Assembly (NCBI GenBank): GCA_964398885.1
Contig: CAYNOU010000003.1
Location: 1 to 64,000, forward strand
Direction: 5' to 3'
DNA: 64,000 nucleotides
DNA from: JAGMCF01 sp964398885
GTDB lineage: Bacteria; Cloacimonadota; Cloacimonadia; JGIOTU-2
Shown here: piece by piece, positions 25,528 to 33,860 of the stretch
How the letters are laid out: each line of letters opens with the position of its first letter
Position numbering within the stretch: position 1 is the first letter of the stretch
Made by a program: the position numbers and the translations under genes
Notes under the pieces: model-generated
Databases searched by the model: none
The model's input: only the letters and a program-made list of their open reading frames with translations
Told to the model about the DNA's origin: nothing

Positions 25528-28500
25528 GTGAACAATAAAACAAAATTACTTATCTTAATTGGCTTTGTATTTATCCTTTGTTTTTCAAATAATCTTTTTG
25601 GGGTTTTCAACTCACGGGAAGAGATTATTGAAAATTTTGATGATGGTGAAGTTGAACTGCTTTCTTATCCCGGAGAAGATGAAGACCCGGATGACTGGGC
25701 TTTGGACTCAACTATTACCTACAATAACTCACCATACTCACTTAAACTTTTCGGAAATACCTGGAAAATAGAAATGATTGAACCTACTGTAGTTGATTCT
25801 GACGATGTCTGGCAAGTTTCTGCTTATGTACAAACACTGGGAGAAATTCAAGGTTTTGGTGTTATGGATTCTACCAATGTTTTGTTGTATTCTCTCGCTG
25901 GAACAGAGGAGCTAAATATTGAAGAATGGGTAACTGTGTATCAAGGTACTTTTCCATTACAGACCTGGAATATTTATCAACTTCCAATTGCAGATGATTG
26001 GTTTGCATGGTTTGATTATTTGCCTTTAATTACTGGTATAATTTTCATAAATGATAGAGATGTGACTCCAACCGGAATAGTCTATTTTGATGAAATCATA
26101 AATATAACAAATGATTTACCAATTCCTCCTCAAGTTGAAATAAGCTATACCATTGGAAAGATTTATAGAAATTCCAAAGGAAAGAGAAGTGTGGATGTCC
26201 AATTTTACGGAGAGGTTTTTGACCCAGACAGCGATGAGCATCAGTTTTTCTGGAATTTCGGAGATGATTCAACAAGCACTGAACAAAACCCTTTCCACAC
26301 TTTTTTAGTTCAAGATGACCATCCTTACACTGTATTGTTAGAAGTTGTGGATGATACTGACTTATGGGGACAGGCGACTTGCCAGATTGAAGTTGACCCT
26401 GGTCCTACTACTTTTCCCATAACAATGAATTTTATCGGCGATATTATGCTTGCAAGAGGTTATGAACAAACAATTATTCCTAATCAGGGAGTAGAGGCTA
26501 TATTTGAACCTACTCTTTCTATACTGGGAGAGGCAGCTGATATTACAGTTGCTAATCTGGAGTGTCCTCTTACTACTTATAATGTGCATCATCCCACAAA
26601 GCCTATCTATTTTAGAGGCTCTCCTGAAAATGTGGCTGGACTTGTCTATGCAGGGATTAATGTGGTGAATCTTGCCAATAACCACATTCTTGATTATATG
26701 CTACATGGAATTCAGGAAACACAATCTGTTTTAGAAGAGAATTGTATTGCCTTTTCTGGTGCTGGTGCAAATTCTTACGAAGTATATTTGCCACTTTTCT
26801 ACTCCAAATCTGGTATAAGTATTGCTTTACTCGCTTCAAGTGACAGAACAGGTCAATACAATAATTATCAACCATATCTGAATGCTGGTTATAATAAATC
26901 AGGCTTTGCTTATATGACACCATATTACATAACTCAACAAATAAATGCTATTGAGGATTATGCTGACCTTATAGTCGTAGAGATGCATGCAGGTAGTGAA
27001 TATTCATTATCTCCAGGCAGTAATTATGATAAATCCGATGTGTTTGCAGGTTGGGACCCTGAAGATTTTAATGAAGATGAAGATTATACACCTCGTATAG
27101 ATATTCCTCATATGTGGGATATTGCAATCAGGCATTTTGCTATTGATTCAGGAGCAGATTTAGTTATCTGTCATCATCCACATATTATTCAAGGTTTTGA
27201 AGTATATAATGGAAAATTGATTGCTCATTCTTTGGGAAATTTTGCCTTTGACCTAAGCTATGCTGAAACTTTCCCATCAATGATTCTAAATGCAAAAATC
27301 AATGAAACGGGATTTTATGAATATTCAGTCACCCCAGTTTATATTGATGATTGGATTCCTGTTCCTGCACAGGGAGAGTTGGGCATTTATATTTTAGACT
27401 ATCTTGCGAGACGCTCAAAAGATTTAGGAACTTATCTATATGTTGATAGAGAAAATATAACTGCAGACATTATATTGGATACAATTAATATGGAAATAAA
27501 TACAGAGATATATGAACAAGATTTTCAATTATATGAGGATGATGGTTTCTGGATATCAAAACCTATGTGTCTCCAAAAAGATGGAAGTATCTCTTCAATT
27601 AATTCTATTACTCCAGCAAACAATTGGGAATATCGTCTTGGCAGGGAAATAATCTGGTTTGGAAATTTTGAAGATGAAGGATGCTCACTCTGGAATGTGA
27701 ACAGTTCAGATGAATGGTATGATAGCACTGAAGTTTATGCCGGTAATCGCTCTCTTTGTCATAGACGCTATCCAGACTCTGGAGATAATATCATTACGAA
27801 TTTTGAGAAAAGAATAAAATGCTATTCAGACACAACAAGTTATTCTCTCTATGGTCATATTAAAACTCAGAATGGTGCAGAGGTGACTGTTGAAATAAGG
27901 TATTATTATTCCAGATTTGGCTCCTACTATCTTGGTTCTGATGATATTGGAGAATGGATTAGCGGCGATTCTGAATGGACATTCTATCATAATGAATTAA
28001 CTCTTCCAACAAGCACACATTTTTTTGATATTCGTTTGAATAGCAACTGTCCTGATACTGGAGTAGCTTATTCCTGGTTTGACAATGTTGGCATTATTGA
28101 ATGGACAGCATGGCAGCCTGCTGATATGCCAGTGAATATCACAAATCCCAATGACTATTATTTTATTCAAATCAAGACAGATACACAAGAAGAATATGCT
28201 TTTATCACATATACAGAGACGAATTATGGTGAAGGTCCTCATGTTTCAATTGAAGATAACCTTTTAAGTAAACAAACCAATGGTAGATTATATCAGAACT
28301 ACCCCAATCCATTTAGTCCCCGATTTAATCGGGGATCAACCACAATCTCTTTTAATTTAGCCACCAGTCTTCGCTACGCTACGCCCCGGCAGGCGGAGAA
28401 CGCACAAGTAACAATTTATAACATAAAAGGGCAACTTATAAAAACTCTCATCCCAATGACAAATGACCAATGTCCAATGACTAAAGTTGTTTGGGATGGA

Positions 28501-28602
28501 AAAGACGATAATGGTAAATTTGTAAGTTCAGGGATTTATTTATATCAATTAAAATTAGATGATAAAGTTGTTGATACAAAGAAGTGTTTGCTTTTAAAAT
28601 AG
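25528..28602 (+). CDS. Secreted CapA-like phosphoesterase with PKD domain and CTD
   Basis: A 1024-residue exported protein. Order: signal peptide (residues 1-27), a ligand-binding-like sandwich (about 30-200), a PKD domain (RSVDVQFYGEVFDPDSDEHQ then FWNFGDDSTSTEQNPFHTF), a CapA/PgsA-type calcineurin-like phosphoesterase (about 295-620), a carbohydrate-binding-like sandwich, and a CTD. The CapA metal-site blocks are present: FIGDIMLARG (D305), VANLECPLT, NLANNHILDY, VVEMHAGSEY, CHHPHIIQG and HSLGNFAFD. CapA proteins act in capsular poly-gamma-glutamate export or anchoring, so it probably works with the pgsB/C operon at 2.7-5.7 kb. GTG start with AAAGGA upstream. The CTD carries a palindrome (28317-28335) and a long shared repeat. 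Confidence 0.85.
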   Translation: MNNKTKLLILIGFVFILCFSNNLFGVFNSREEIIENFDDGEVELLSYPGEDEDPDDWALDSTITYNNSPYSLKLFGNTWKIEMIEPTVVDSDDVWQVSAYVQTLGEIQGFGVMDSTNVLLYSLAGTEELNIEEWVTVYQGTFPLQTWNIYQLPIADDWFAWFDYLPLITGIIFINDRDVTPTGIVYFDEIINITNDLPIPPQVEISYTIGKIYRNSKGKRSVDVQFYGEVFDPDSDEHQFFWNFGDDSTSTEQNPFHTFLVQDDHPYTVLLEVVDDTDLWGQATCQIEVDPGPTTFPITMNFIGDIMLARGYEQTIIPNQGVEAIFEPTLSILGEAADITVANLECPLTTYNVHHPTKPIYFRGSPENVAGLVYAGINVVNLANNHILDYMLHGIQETQSVLEENCIAFSGAGANSYEVYLPLFYSKSGISIALLASSDRTGQYNNYQPYLNAGYNKSGFAYMTPYYITQQINAIEDYADLIVVEMHAGSEYSLSPGSNYDKSDVFAGWDPEDFNEDEDYTPRIDIPHMWDIAIRHFAIDSGADLVICHHPHIIQGFEVYNGKLIAHSLGNFAFDLSYAETFPSMILNAKINETGFYEYSVTPVYIDDWIPVPAQGELGIYILDYLARRSKDLGTYLYVDRENITADIILDTINMEINTEIYEQDFQLYEDDGFWISKPMCLQKDGSISSINSITPANNWEYRLGREIIWFGNFEDEGCSLWNVNSSDEWYDSTEVYAGNRSLCHRRYPDSGDNIITNFEKRIKCYSDTTSYSLYGHIKTQNGAEVTVEIRYYYSRFGSYYLGSDDIGEWISGDSEWTFYHNELTLPTSTHFFDIRLNSNCPDTGVAYSWFDNVGIIEWTAWQPADMPVNITNPNDYYFIQIKTDTQEEYAFITYTETNYGEGPHVSIEDNLLSKQTNGRLYQNYPNPFSPRFNRGSTTISFNLATSLRYATPRQAENAQVTIYNIKGQLIKTLIPMTNDQCPMTKVVWDGKDDNGKFVSSGIYLYQLKLDDKVVDTKKCLLLK
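28317..28335. repeat. Palindrome in the CTD of the CapA-like protein
   Basis: TCCCCGATTTAATCGGGGA is translated as SPRFNRG between the NPF motif and the first CTD strand. Sister proteins have only a serine or threonine pair there. Confidence 0.85.
28348..28490. repeat. 143-bp identical CTD repeat, copy B
   Basis: Identical base for base to 29530-29672 in the C10 gene, and partly to copy A at 20619. It spans the middle CTD strands (SFNLATSLRYATPRQ...IYNIKGQLIKTL). Confidence 0.9.
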
Positions 28603-28648
28603 TAAAATATTAATGAATTTTAAGGAAAATAATTAGAGAGGAAATAAA

Positions 28649-29143
28649 ATGAAGAGAATATCTATTGTACCTTTAATTAGCATACTGTTATTATTTGTAC
28701 CATTATTGGTAAATTTCATACATGCCGAACAATCATGGCAAGTTACAAATAAACATCGGGATATATGGGGACCTTGGGTAGAAACTCAATGGGGTCAGGA
28801 ATATCCTTATAACATACTCTGTCCGCTTAATCCTTATGGAGGTCGCAGATGTATAGTAGGTCTTCTGCCTTTAGTAATAGCACAAATAATTAATTACCAT
28901 AAATACATTAATGATGCGAATTTTGATGATGATGACGATTATTATTCAAATCCTATCTACATTGATGATGACTATGAGATTTATGATTTTCCTTCCTTTC
29001 CAGAATTAAATGTATATCTTGACCAGATAAGAGATTATTATTCTAACAATAACTGTCTTACTGATACCTTGATAGCAGCTTTAAATTTTGCTTGTGGAGT
29101 ATCTGTGGAACATCAATATGTTTTTGGTGGAGATATGTTCTAA
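28649..29143 (+). CDS. C10 (streptopain-like) peptidase, N-terminal part, frameshifted
   Basis: Secreted cysteine peptidase of the C10 family. Signal peptide (residues 1-26, ending IHAE), then the family start WGQEYPYNILCPLNPYGG. The nucleophile region is RRCIVGLLPLVIAQIINYHKY (Cys68 in the GCVATAMAQ position; the small residues after it are unusual). The reading stops at TAA 29141-29143, while the rest of the catalytic domain lies in the -1 frame. One base seems lost near 29137-29141 (GATATGTTC|TAATAAATG). Either a pseudogene or a sequencing error. Confidence 0.75.
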   Translation: MKRISIVPLISILLLFVPLLVNFIHAEQSWQVTNKHRDIWGPWVETQWGQEYPYNILCPLNPYGGRRCIVGLLPLVIAQIINYHKYINDANFDDDDDYYSNPIYIDDDYEIYDFPSFPELNVYLDQIRDYYSNNNCLTDTLIAALNFACGVSVEHQYVFGGDMF

Positions 29144-29814
29144 TAAATGCCTGTTCAGCTCTCTTAAATAAATTTGGGTATACTACAGCTAATTATACTC
29201 AGGCAATAAATTCAGGTTTTTATTCTGCTCTTTCTACAGATATGATGGAAGCTCGTCCAGCTATGCTGGGGATTTCAGGGTCAGATGGCGGTCATCTGGT
29301 TATTTGTGATGGCTATAACAGTGATGAAGATACTTACCATCTCAATTTTGGCTGGAATGGTGGCGGTGATGGATGGTATTCTCTACCTGCTGGAATGCCT
29401 TTTGGATTTAATGTTATTAATGCAGCCATAATAAATATTGATAGCCCATCACAGGGTGCAAACGATACCCCTCATCAAGATTTCATTTTTCAGAACTTCC
29501 CGAATCCATTCAGCAGTTCCACCACAGTTTCTTTTAATTTAGCCACCAGTCTTCGCTACGCTACGCCCCGGCAGGCGGAGAACGCACAAGTAACAATTTA
29601 TAACATAAAAGGGCAACTTATAAAAACTCTCATCCCAATGACAAATGACCAATGTCCAATGACTAAAGTTGTCTGGGATGGAAAGGATGAAAGCGGGAAA
29701 CCAGTAGCTTCAGGTATTTATTTTTATAGATTATCCACCAGAGGTGAATCCGCCTCAGGCGGAAAATTAGGTGATAAAGTAATAGATACAAAGAAATGTT
29801 TATTATTAAAGTAA
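29092..29814 (+). CDS. C10 peptidase, C-terminal part with CTD
   Basis: Second half of the frameshifted peptidase. Meaningful sequence starts around 29138 (INACSALLNKFGYTTANY); the codons before that are out-of-frame shadow. It carries the catalytic histidine block GGHLVICDGYNSDEDTYHLN and the asparagine/tryptophan block FGWNGGGDGWYSLP, then a CTD (NFPNPFSSSTTVSFNL). Its last strand pair is split by a 15-residue insert (RLSTRGESASGGKLGDK), encoded in part by a palindrome. It ends IDTKKCLLLK. No export signal of its own. Confidence 0.7.
   Translation: MWSICGTSICFWWRYVLINACSALLNKFGYTTANYTQAINSGFYSALSTDMMEARPAMLGISGSDGGHLVICDGYNSDEDTYHLNFGWNGGGDGWYSLPAGMPFGFNVINAAIINIDSPSQGANDTPHQDFIFQNFPNPFSSSTTVSFNLATSLRYATPRQAENAQVTIYNIKGQLIKTLIPMTNDQCPMTKVVWDGKDESGKPVASGIYFYRLSTRGESASGGKLGDKVIDTKKCLLLK
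29530..29672. repeat. 143-bp identical CTD repeat, copy C
   Basis: Same 143 bases as 28348-28490. The sequences diverge immediately on both sides, which points to recent gene conversion or duplication limited to the CTD. Confidence 0.9.
29749..29763. repeat. Palindrome TCCGCCTCAGGCGGA in the last CTD loop
   Basis: In-frame insertion between the last two CTD strands of the C10 protein, encoding part of STRGESASGGK. All sister CTDs have a two- to three-residue turn there. Confidence 0.85.
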
Positions 29815-29859
29815 TGAAAAATGTCAAAACAATAATAATTTAAAAAGGAAGGAAGAAAA

Positions 29860-31851
29860 ATGGGGAAAAGAATTTTTATCATAATCAGTTTATTATTTGC
29901 CACCGCTATCTCTTTTGCTGATACCCATATCCCTGGTGGAGATGTTAGTGGTATCTGGTCAATTAGTGGTAGTCCGTATTTTATTGATGATGAAATAACT
30001 ATCACTAATGATTCAACTCTTATTATTGGACCTGGAGTAGAAATTATTTTTACAGGACATTATAAATTCAGTATACAAGGTAGATTATTAGCTATAGGAG
30101 CAGAAAATGATACTATTTTGTTTACAGTTAACGACACAACTGGTTTTTCTAACATACAAGTATCAAATGGTGGCTGGCATGGGATTAGATTTGATAATAC
30201 CCCTGCTTCTAATGATTCTTCTAAAATTATGTACTGCAAAATAGAGTATGGTAAAGCTATAGGTAATGGCCATGATAGATATGGAGGTGCAATTTATGTA
30301 AGAAATTTTTCTAAACTTCTTATTTTATCTAACAGAATAGAGAATAACCTCTCCAGCTTCTATGGTTGTGCAATTTACTGTCATTACTCTAGTCCAATTA
30401 TAGAAAATAATAATATAATCAATAACAATTCAGACTTTACTGGAGGAGGACTTTCTTTATGGTATTCTGATGCAATTGTAAAAGGGAATGTAATAAGTTA
30501 TAATTATGGGAATGGAATTTGTACAACTCGTGATTCTCATCCAATTATAATAAATAATATAATTGACCATAATCATCATGCTGGTAACGGGATTGCATGC
30601 TTTTCTAGCGCTGTGATAAAAAACAATACAATAAGTCATAACGATGGAACTGGGATTTACTGTGGATCCAGCAATATAATTATAGACAATAATGTAATAT
30701 ATAACAATGATGGTTATTGTGGTGGAGGTATCCGCCTTTTAATGGGTGAAGATATTATAATTATTAAGAATACTATAGCCAATAATAATGCTGAGATTTC
30801 TGGTGACGGTATTTATTGTGCAGGAACCAGCCCCAATATTATAAATAATATATTATGGAATAATATGTCTGAAAGTATTTACAATCAAGTATATATTACT
30901 GATTATTATGATCTTGGTCAAGGTATTCTTTATGAAGCTGACCCAAATTTTTTCTATTCTGATATACAAGGAGGTATAGACGATTTTGTATTTGGAGGTA
31001 ACACGAATTATGAGGGGGCATACGAAAACAATATAGATTCTGATCCCAAATTTGTTGATATAATCAATGGAGATTTTCATCTAAGTTGGACAAACTACCC
31101 AATACTTGACTCAACAAAATCTCCCTGTATAGATGCAGGTGATCCAAATTTGCCATTTGACCCAGATGGAACAATTTCAGATATAGGTGCATTTTATTTT
31201 GATCAAAGTATATTAGAACTAACTACTTTTATAGCAACTTATGTTGATGATAATATTCTCATCTGCTGGACTACAGCAACAGAGACAGGTGTTGTTGCTT
31301 TTAACATTTATCGTAATACAGAAGATGTTTATCAAACAGCAGATTGGATTAATGTTGATAGAATTCCTGGACATGGAACTACATCTGAACCGAATGAATA
31401 TCAATTTGTTGATGATACTTTCGTGCCTGATACTATATATTATTATTGGCTTGAGGTGATAGGGTATTGGGGTGGAACTTATGTCTATGGTTCTATTGTA
31501 TATGTTCCTCCTGTGGATATGGATGAACATAGTTTATGTAACACTTTCTACCTTTCTCAGAACGCCCCCAATCCATTCAATACTTTAACCACAATTTCTT
31601 TTTCAACCACGAATTTACGTAACTCGTCCGCCAACTGGCGGAGATTACCACAGATAAAAATATATAATATCAAAGGTCAGCTTATAAAACAATTCATAAT
31701 TCATCCCGATTATAATCGGGAAAAAATTAATGAAGTTAGGTGGGATGGAAAAGATGAAAATGGCAAACCAATAAATTCAGGCATTTACTTCTATCAACTT
31801 AAAATTGGGAATAACATAATAGATACTAAGAAATGTATATTTTTAAAATAA
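29860..31851 (+). CDS. Secreted parallel beta-helix protein with CTD
   Basis: A 663-residue protein. Signal peptide (residues 1-20), a right-handed beta-helix region (about 30-330) with many N-N-x-I turns (IIENNNIINNNSDFTGGG, GNVISYNYGNGI, VIKNNTISHNDGTGIYCG), a short FN3-like domain (DDNILICWTTATETGV...YYYWLEVIG) and a CTD ending IDTKKCIFLK. Beta-helix proteins of this type (NosD/pectate-lyase-like) bind or cleave polysaccharides, but no catalytic residues can be assigned. Two palindromes are translated in CTD loops (31627-31642 and 31704-31721). AAGGAAGG precedes the start. Confidence 0.82.
   Translation: MGKRIFIIISLLFATAISFADTHIPGGDVSGIWSISGSPYFIDDEITITNDSTLIIGPGVEIIFTGHYKFSIQGRLLAIGAENDTILFTVNDTTGFSNIQVSNGGWHGIRFDNTPASNDSSKIMYCKIEYGKAIGNGHDRYGGAIYVRNFSKLLILSNRIENNLSSFYGCAIYCHYSSPIIENNNIINNNSDFTGGGLSLWYSDAIVKGNVISYNYGNGICTTRDSHPIIINNIIDHNHHAGNGIACFSSAVIKNNTISHNDGTGIYCGSSNIIIDNNVIYNNDGYCGGGIRLLMGEDIIIIKNTIANNNAEISGDGIYCAGTSPNIINNILWNNMSESIYNQVYITDYYDLGQGILYEADPNFFYSDIQGGIDDFVFGGNTNYEGAYENNIDSDPKFVDIINGDFHLSWTNYPILDSTKSPCIDAGDPNLPFDPDGTISDIGAFYFDQSILELTTFIATYVDDNILICWTTATETGVVAFNIYRNTEDVYQTADWINVDRIPGHGTTSEPNEYQFVDDTFVPDTIYYYWLEVIGYWGGTYVYGSIVYVPPVDMDEHSLCNTFYLSQNAPNPFNTLTTISFSTTNLRNSSANWRRLPQIKIYNIKGQLIKQFIIHPDYNREKINEVRWDGKDENGKPINSGIYFYQLKIGNNIIDTKKCIFLK
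31627..31642. repeat. Palindrome TCCGCCAACTGGCGGA in a CTD
   Basis: Translated as part of NSSANWRRLPQ after the first CTD strand, where sister proteins read a short polar turn. Confidence 0.85.
31704..31721. repeat. Palindrome TCCCGATTATAATCGGGA in a CTD
   Basis: Translated as HPDYNREK before the conserved WDGKDENGK block; second insert in the same CTD. Confidence 0.85.
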
Positions 31852-31888
31852 TAATTTGAGTAATAGGAGTTTAACCTCAATAAGTATA

Positions 31889-31966
31889 TCAAATAAAATC
31901 AAAAATAATATTTCTTGACTATAAAATCTAAATTTTAAGAAATAATTACAAGAAAAAGGGAGGCTT
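31889..31966 (+). promoter_or_regulatory. Conserved 5' leader, copy 3
   Basis: Third copy of the leader (TTTCTTGACT, TTTTAAGAAATAATTA, GGGAGGCTTATG). Similarity to copy 1 extends ~60 bases further upstream (GAGTAATA.GAGTTTAAC, GTATATCA), so a larger block was duplicated. Confidence 0.5.
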
Positions 31967-31969
31967 ATG

Positions 31970-33802
31970 ATGAAAAGGAAAATATTATTCCTGTTTATTA
32001 TAATCATATTAATAGGCGCAAAATTCTCTTTTGCGGATATGAATATTGCTATTCAAGATACAGTTCTACCACCACCAAATGATTTTAATGCATCCGGAGA
32101 AAATGGTTGTGTTAATCTTAGTTGGGATGAACCATCTCAAGGAAATTATAACCTTATTGGATATTATCTATATCGGAGCGATCCTGGGAGATATGTATAT
32201 TTAGATAATACTCAAAATACATATTGTGATTATATGGTTTATACAGGAATTGAATATACATACTGGGCAACAGCAGTATATTCAGAAGGAGAATCAGTAA
32301 ATTCTAATGTAGATACTGCTACATCATATATTCCTAGTTGTTTTTATGAAACATTTTATGAAGATTGGCATTTAACTGGGTGGAGAGCAGTTCCATCAAG
32401 TCCGAATAATTGGGAATGGGATTCTGATTGTGAAGCAGCAAAATTAAACTGGTCACCATCAGTTACCAATTATGATATGTCACTCATTTCTCCAGAAATA
32501 TGGATACCCTATGGAGCAACTTTCATTAGTTTAAATGTAAATATGTATATACATGATTATGCTACAGATTTTGGAGAAGTGATGGAAATATGGATTATTA
32601 ATGGGGGACAAGAAACTTTGATATTTGAATGGGATTTGGACTATAATGGTGATTGGGGTTCACCAGGTGGAACTATTTGGGAATATTGCGATATGTCTCA
32701 ATATGAAGGTGAGACAATACAAATTAAATTCCGTTCACATGGAGGTGATACATATAATTTTAATTATTGGTATATTTATGATGTAACTGTTGGCTATGCT
32801 TGGGTACCATCTTACTACGCTACATTGGTAGTAACAGCAACTGATAGTTCTGGTAATCCCGTAGAAGGTGTTACTGTTAATGCTGTAAGTACTCAATGGG
32901 ATTTGTATTATAATGCTTATACAAATGAAAATGGAGAATTCACAATTTTCCCAATGATACCTGGTGATTACTGGTTTACTTATTATATTAGTTATTTTTG
33001 TCCAATAGTAGAAGTGGTTAATATTCCATCATCCAGTACTTTAAATTTCGAGATGTCTTCTTTGTCTACAATGTCAATATCACCTACCTGTATAGACACA
33101 ATTATGGCTCCTGATGATAGTATTGTAGTATATCTAACAATACAAAATTACAGAGATGTACCTATACATTGGTTTGCGGATATTGTAAATTCTGATTTGA
33201 ATAATGCGAATAATACGGTTTTTATAAATACTTCAAACTCAAAAGATATAGAAATGAATTTGAAAAGAAAGGCAAGTAGTTCTTTCTATTCTAATGATAG
33301 TTTATTTTGTCTTTCTACAACTACAACACATGGAATTATAGCACCGGGACAAAGTTTTGATTGGCGCCTACTGTTAGACACTACAGGACAAACACCTGGA
33401 ACAGTATTAGAATTTGATGTTGTGTTTACATCTGATCCAAATGTTGGAACCATCATTGTCCCAGTTACAGTCACAATAATTGAAGAAGGGATTGATGATA
33501 TACCTGATATATCTACCAAATTAAACCAGAACTATCCCAACCCCTTTAGCACTTTCACCACAATTTCTTTTAATTTAACCGTCCCGATGATAATCGGGAA
33601 ACAAACGCGAATAAATATTTATAACATTAAAGGTCAGCTTGTTAGATATTTCGCAATCCGCAATCCGCAATCCGAACTTACAAAGGTTGTCTGGGATGGC
33701 AAAGATGAAAATGGTGATACAGTAAGTTCAGGCCTATATTTTTATCAATTAAAAATTGATAATAAAATAATAGATACAAAGAAATGCTTGATTTTGAGAT
33801 AA
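31970..33802 (+). CDS. Secreted FN3/MAM-like protein with CTD, paralogue 3
   Basis: Third paralogue. Signal peptide nearly identical to the other two, FN3-like domain (NGCVNLSWDEPSQGNYNL), MAM-like domain (NWEWDSDCEAAKLNWSP, FNFNYWYIYDV), regulatory-like repeat (DSSGNPVEGVTVNAV), Ig-like segment and CTD (YPNPFSTFTTISFNL, tail IDTKKCLILR). It lacks the propeller block of paralogue 2. The CTD carries a palindrome (33582-33599, TVPMIIGKQ) and a triple 7-base tandem repeat CGCAATC (33652-33672, RNPQS). Last gene of the CTD island. Confidence 0.8.
   Translation: MKRKILFLFIIIILIGAKFSFADMNIAIQDTVLPPPNDFNASGENGCVNLSWDEPSQGNYNLIGYYLYRSDPGRYVYLDNTQNTYCDYMVYTGIEYTYWATAVYSEGESVNSNVDTATSYIPSCFYETFYEDWHLTGWRAVPSSPNNWEWDSDCEAAKLNWSPSVTNYDMSLISPEIWIPYGATFISLNVNMYIHDYATDFGEVMEIWIINGGQETLIFEWDLDYNGDWGSPGGTIWEYCDMSQYEGETIQIKFRSHGGDTYNFNYWYIYDVTVGYAWVPSYYATLVVTATDSSGNPVEGVTVNAVSTQWDLYYNAYTNENGEFTIFPMIPGDYWFTYYISYFCPIVEVVNIPSSSTLNFEMSSLSTMSISPTCIDTIMAPDDSIVVYLTIQNYRDVPIHWFADIVNSDLNNANNTVFINTSNSKDIEMNLKRKASSSFYSNDSLFCLSTTTTHGIIAPGQSFDWRLLLDTTGQTPGTVLEFDVVFTSDPNVGTIIVPVTVTIIEEGIDDIPDISTKLNQNYPNPFSTFTTISFNLTVPMIIGKQTRINIYNIKGQLVRYFAIRNPQSELTKVVWDGKDENGDTVSSGLYFYQLKIDNKIIDTKKCLILR
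33582..33599. repeat. Palindrome TCCCGATGATAATCGGGA in a CTD
   Basis: In-frame insert in the first loop of the CTD of paralogue 3. Confidence 0.85.
33652..33672 (+). repeat. Three tandem copies of CGCAATC
   Basis: A 21-base tandem repeat of a 7-mer (a multiple of three only because three copies exist) in the second CTD loop. Confidence 0.85.
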
Positions 33803-33860
33803 AATAATAACTCAAAACTCAAAAATATAAAATATTTTAACAACAAACAATTTTCCCAAA

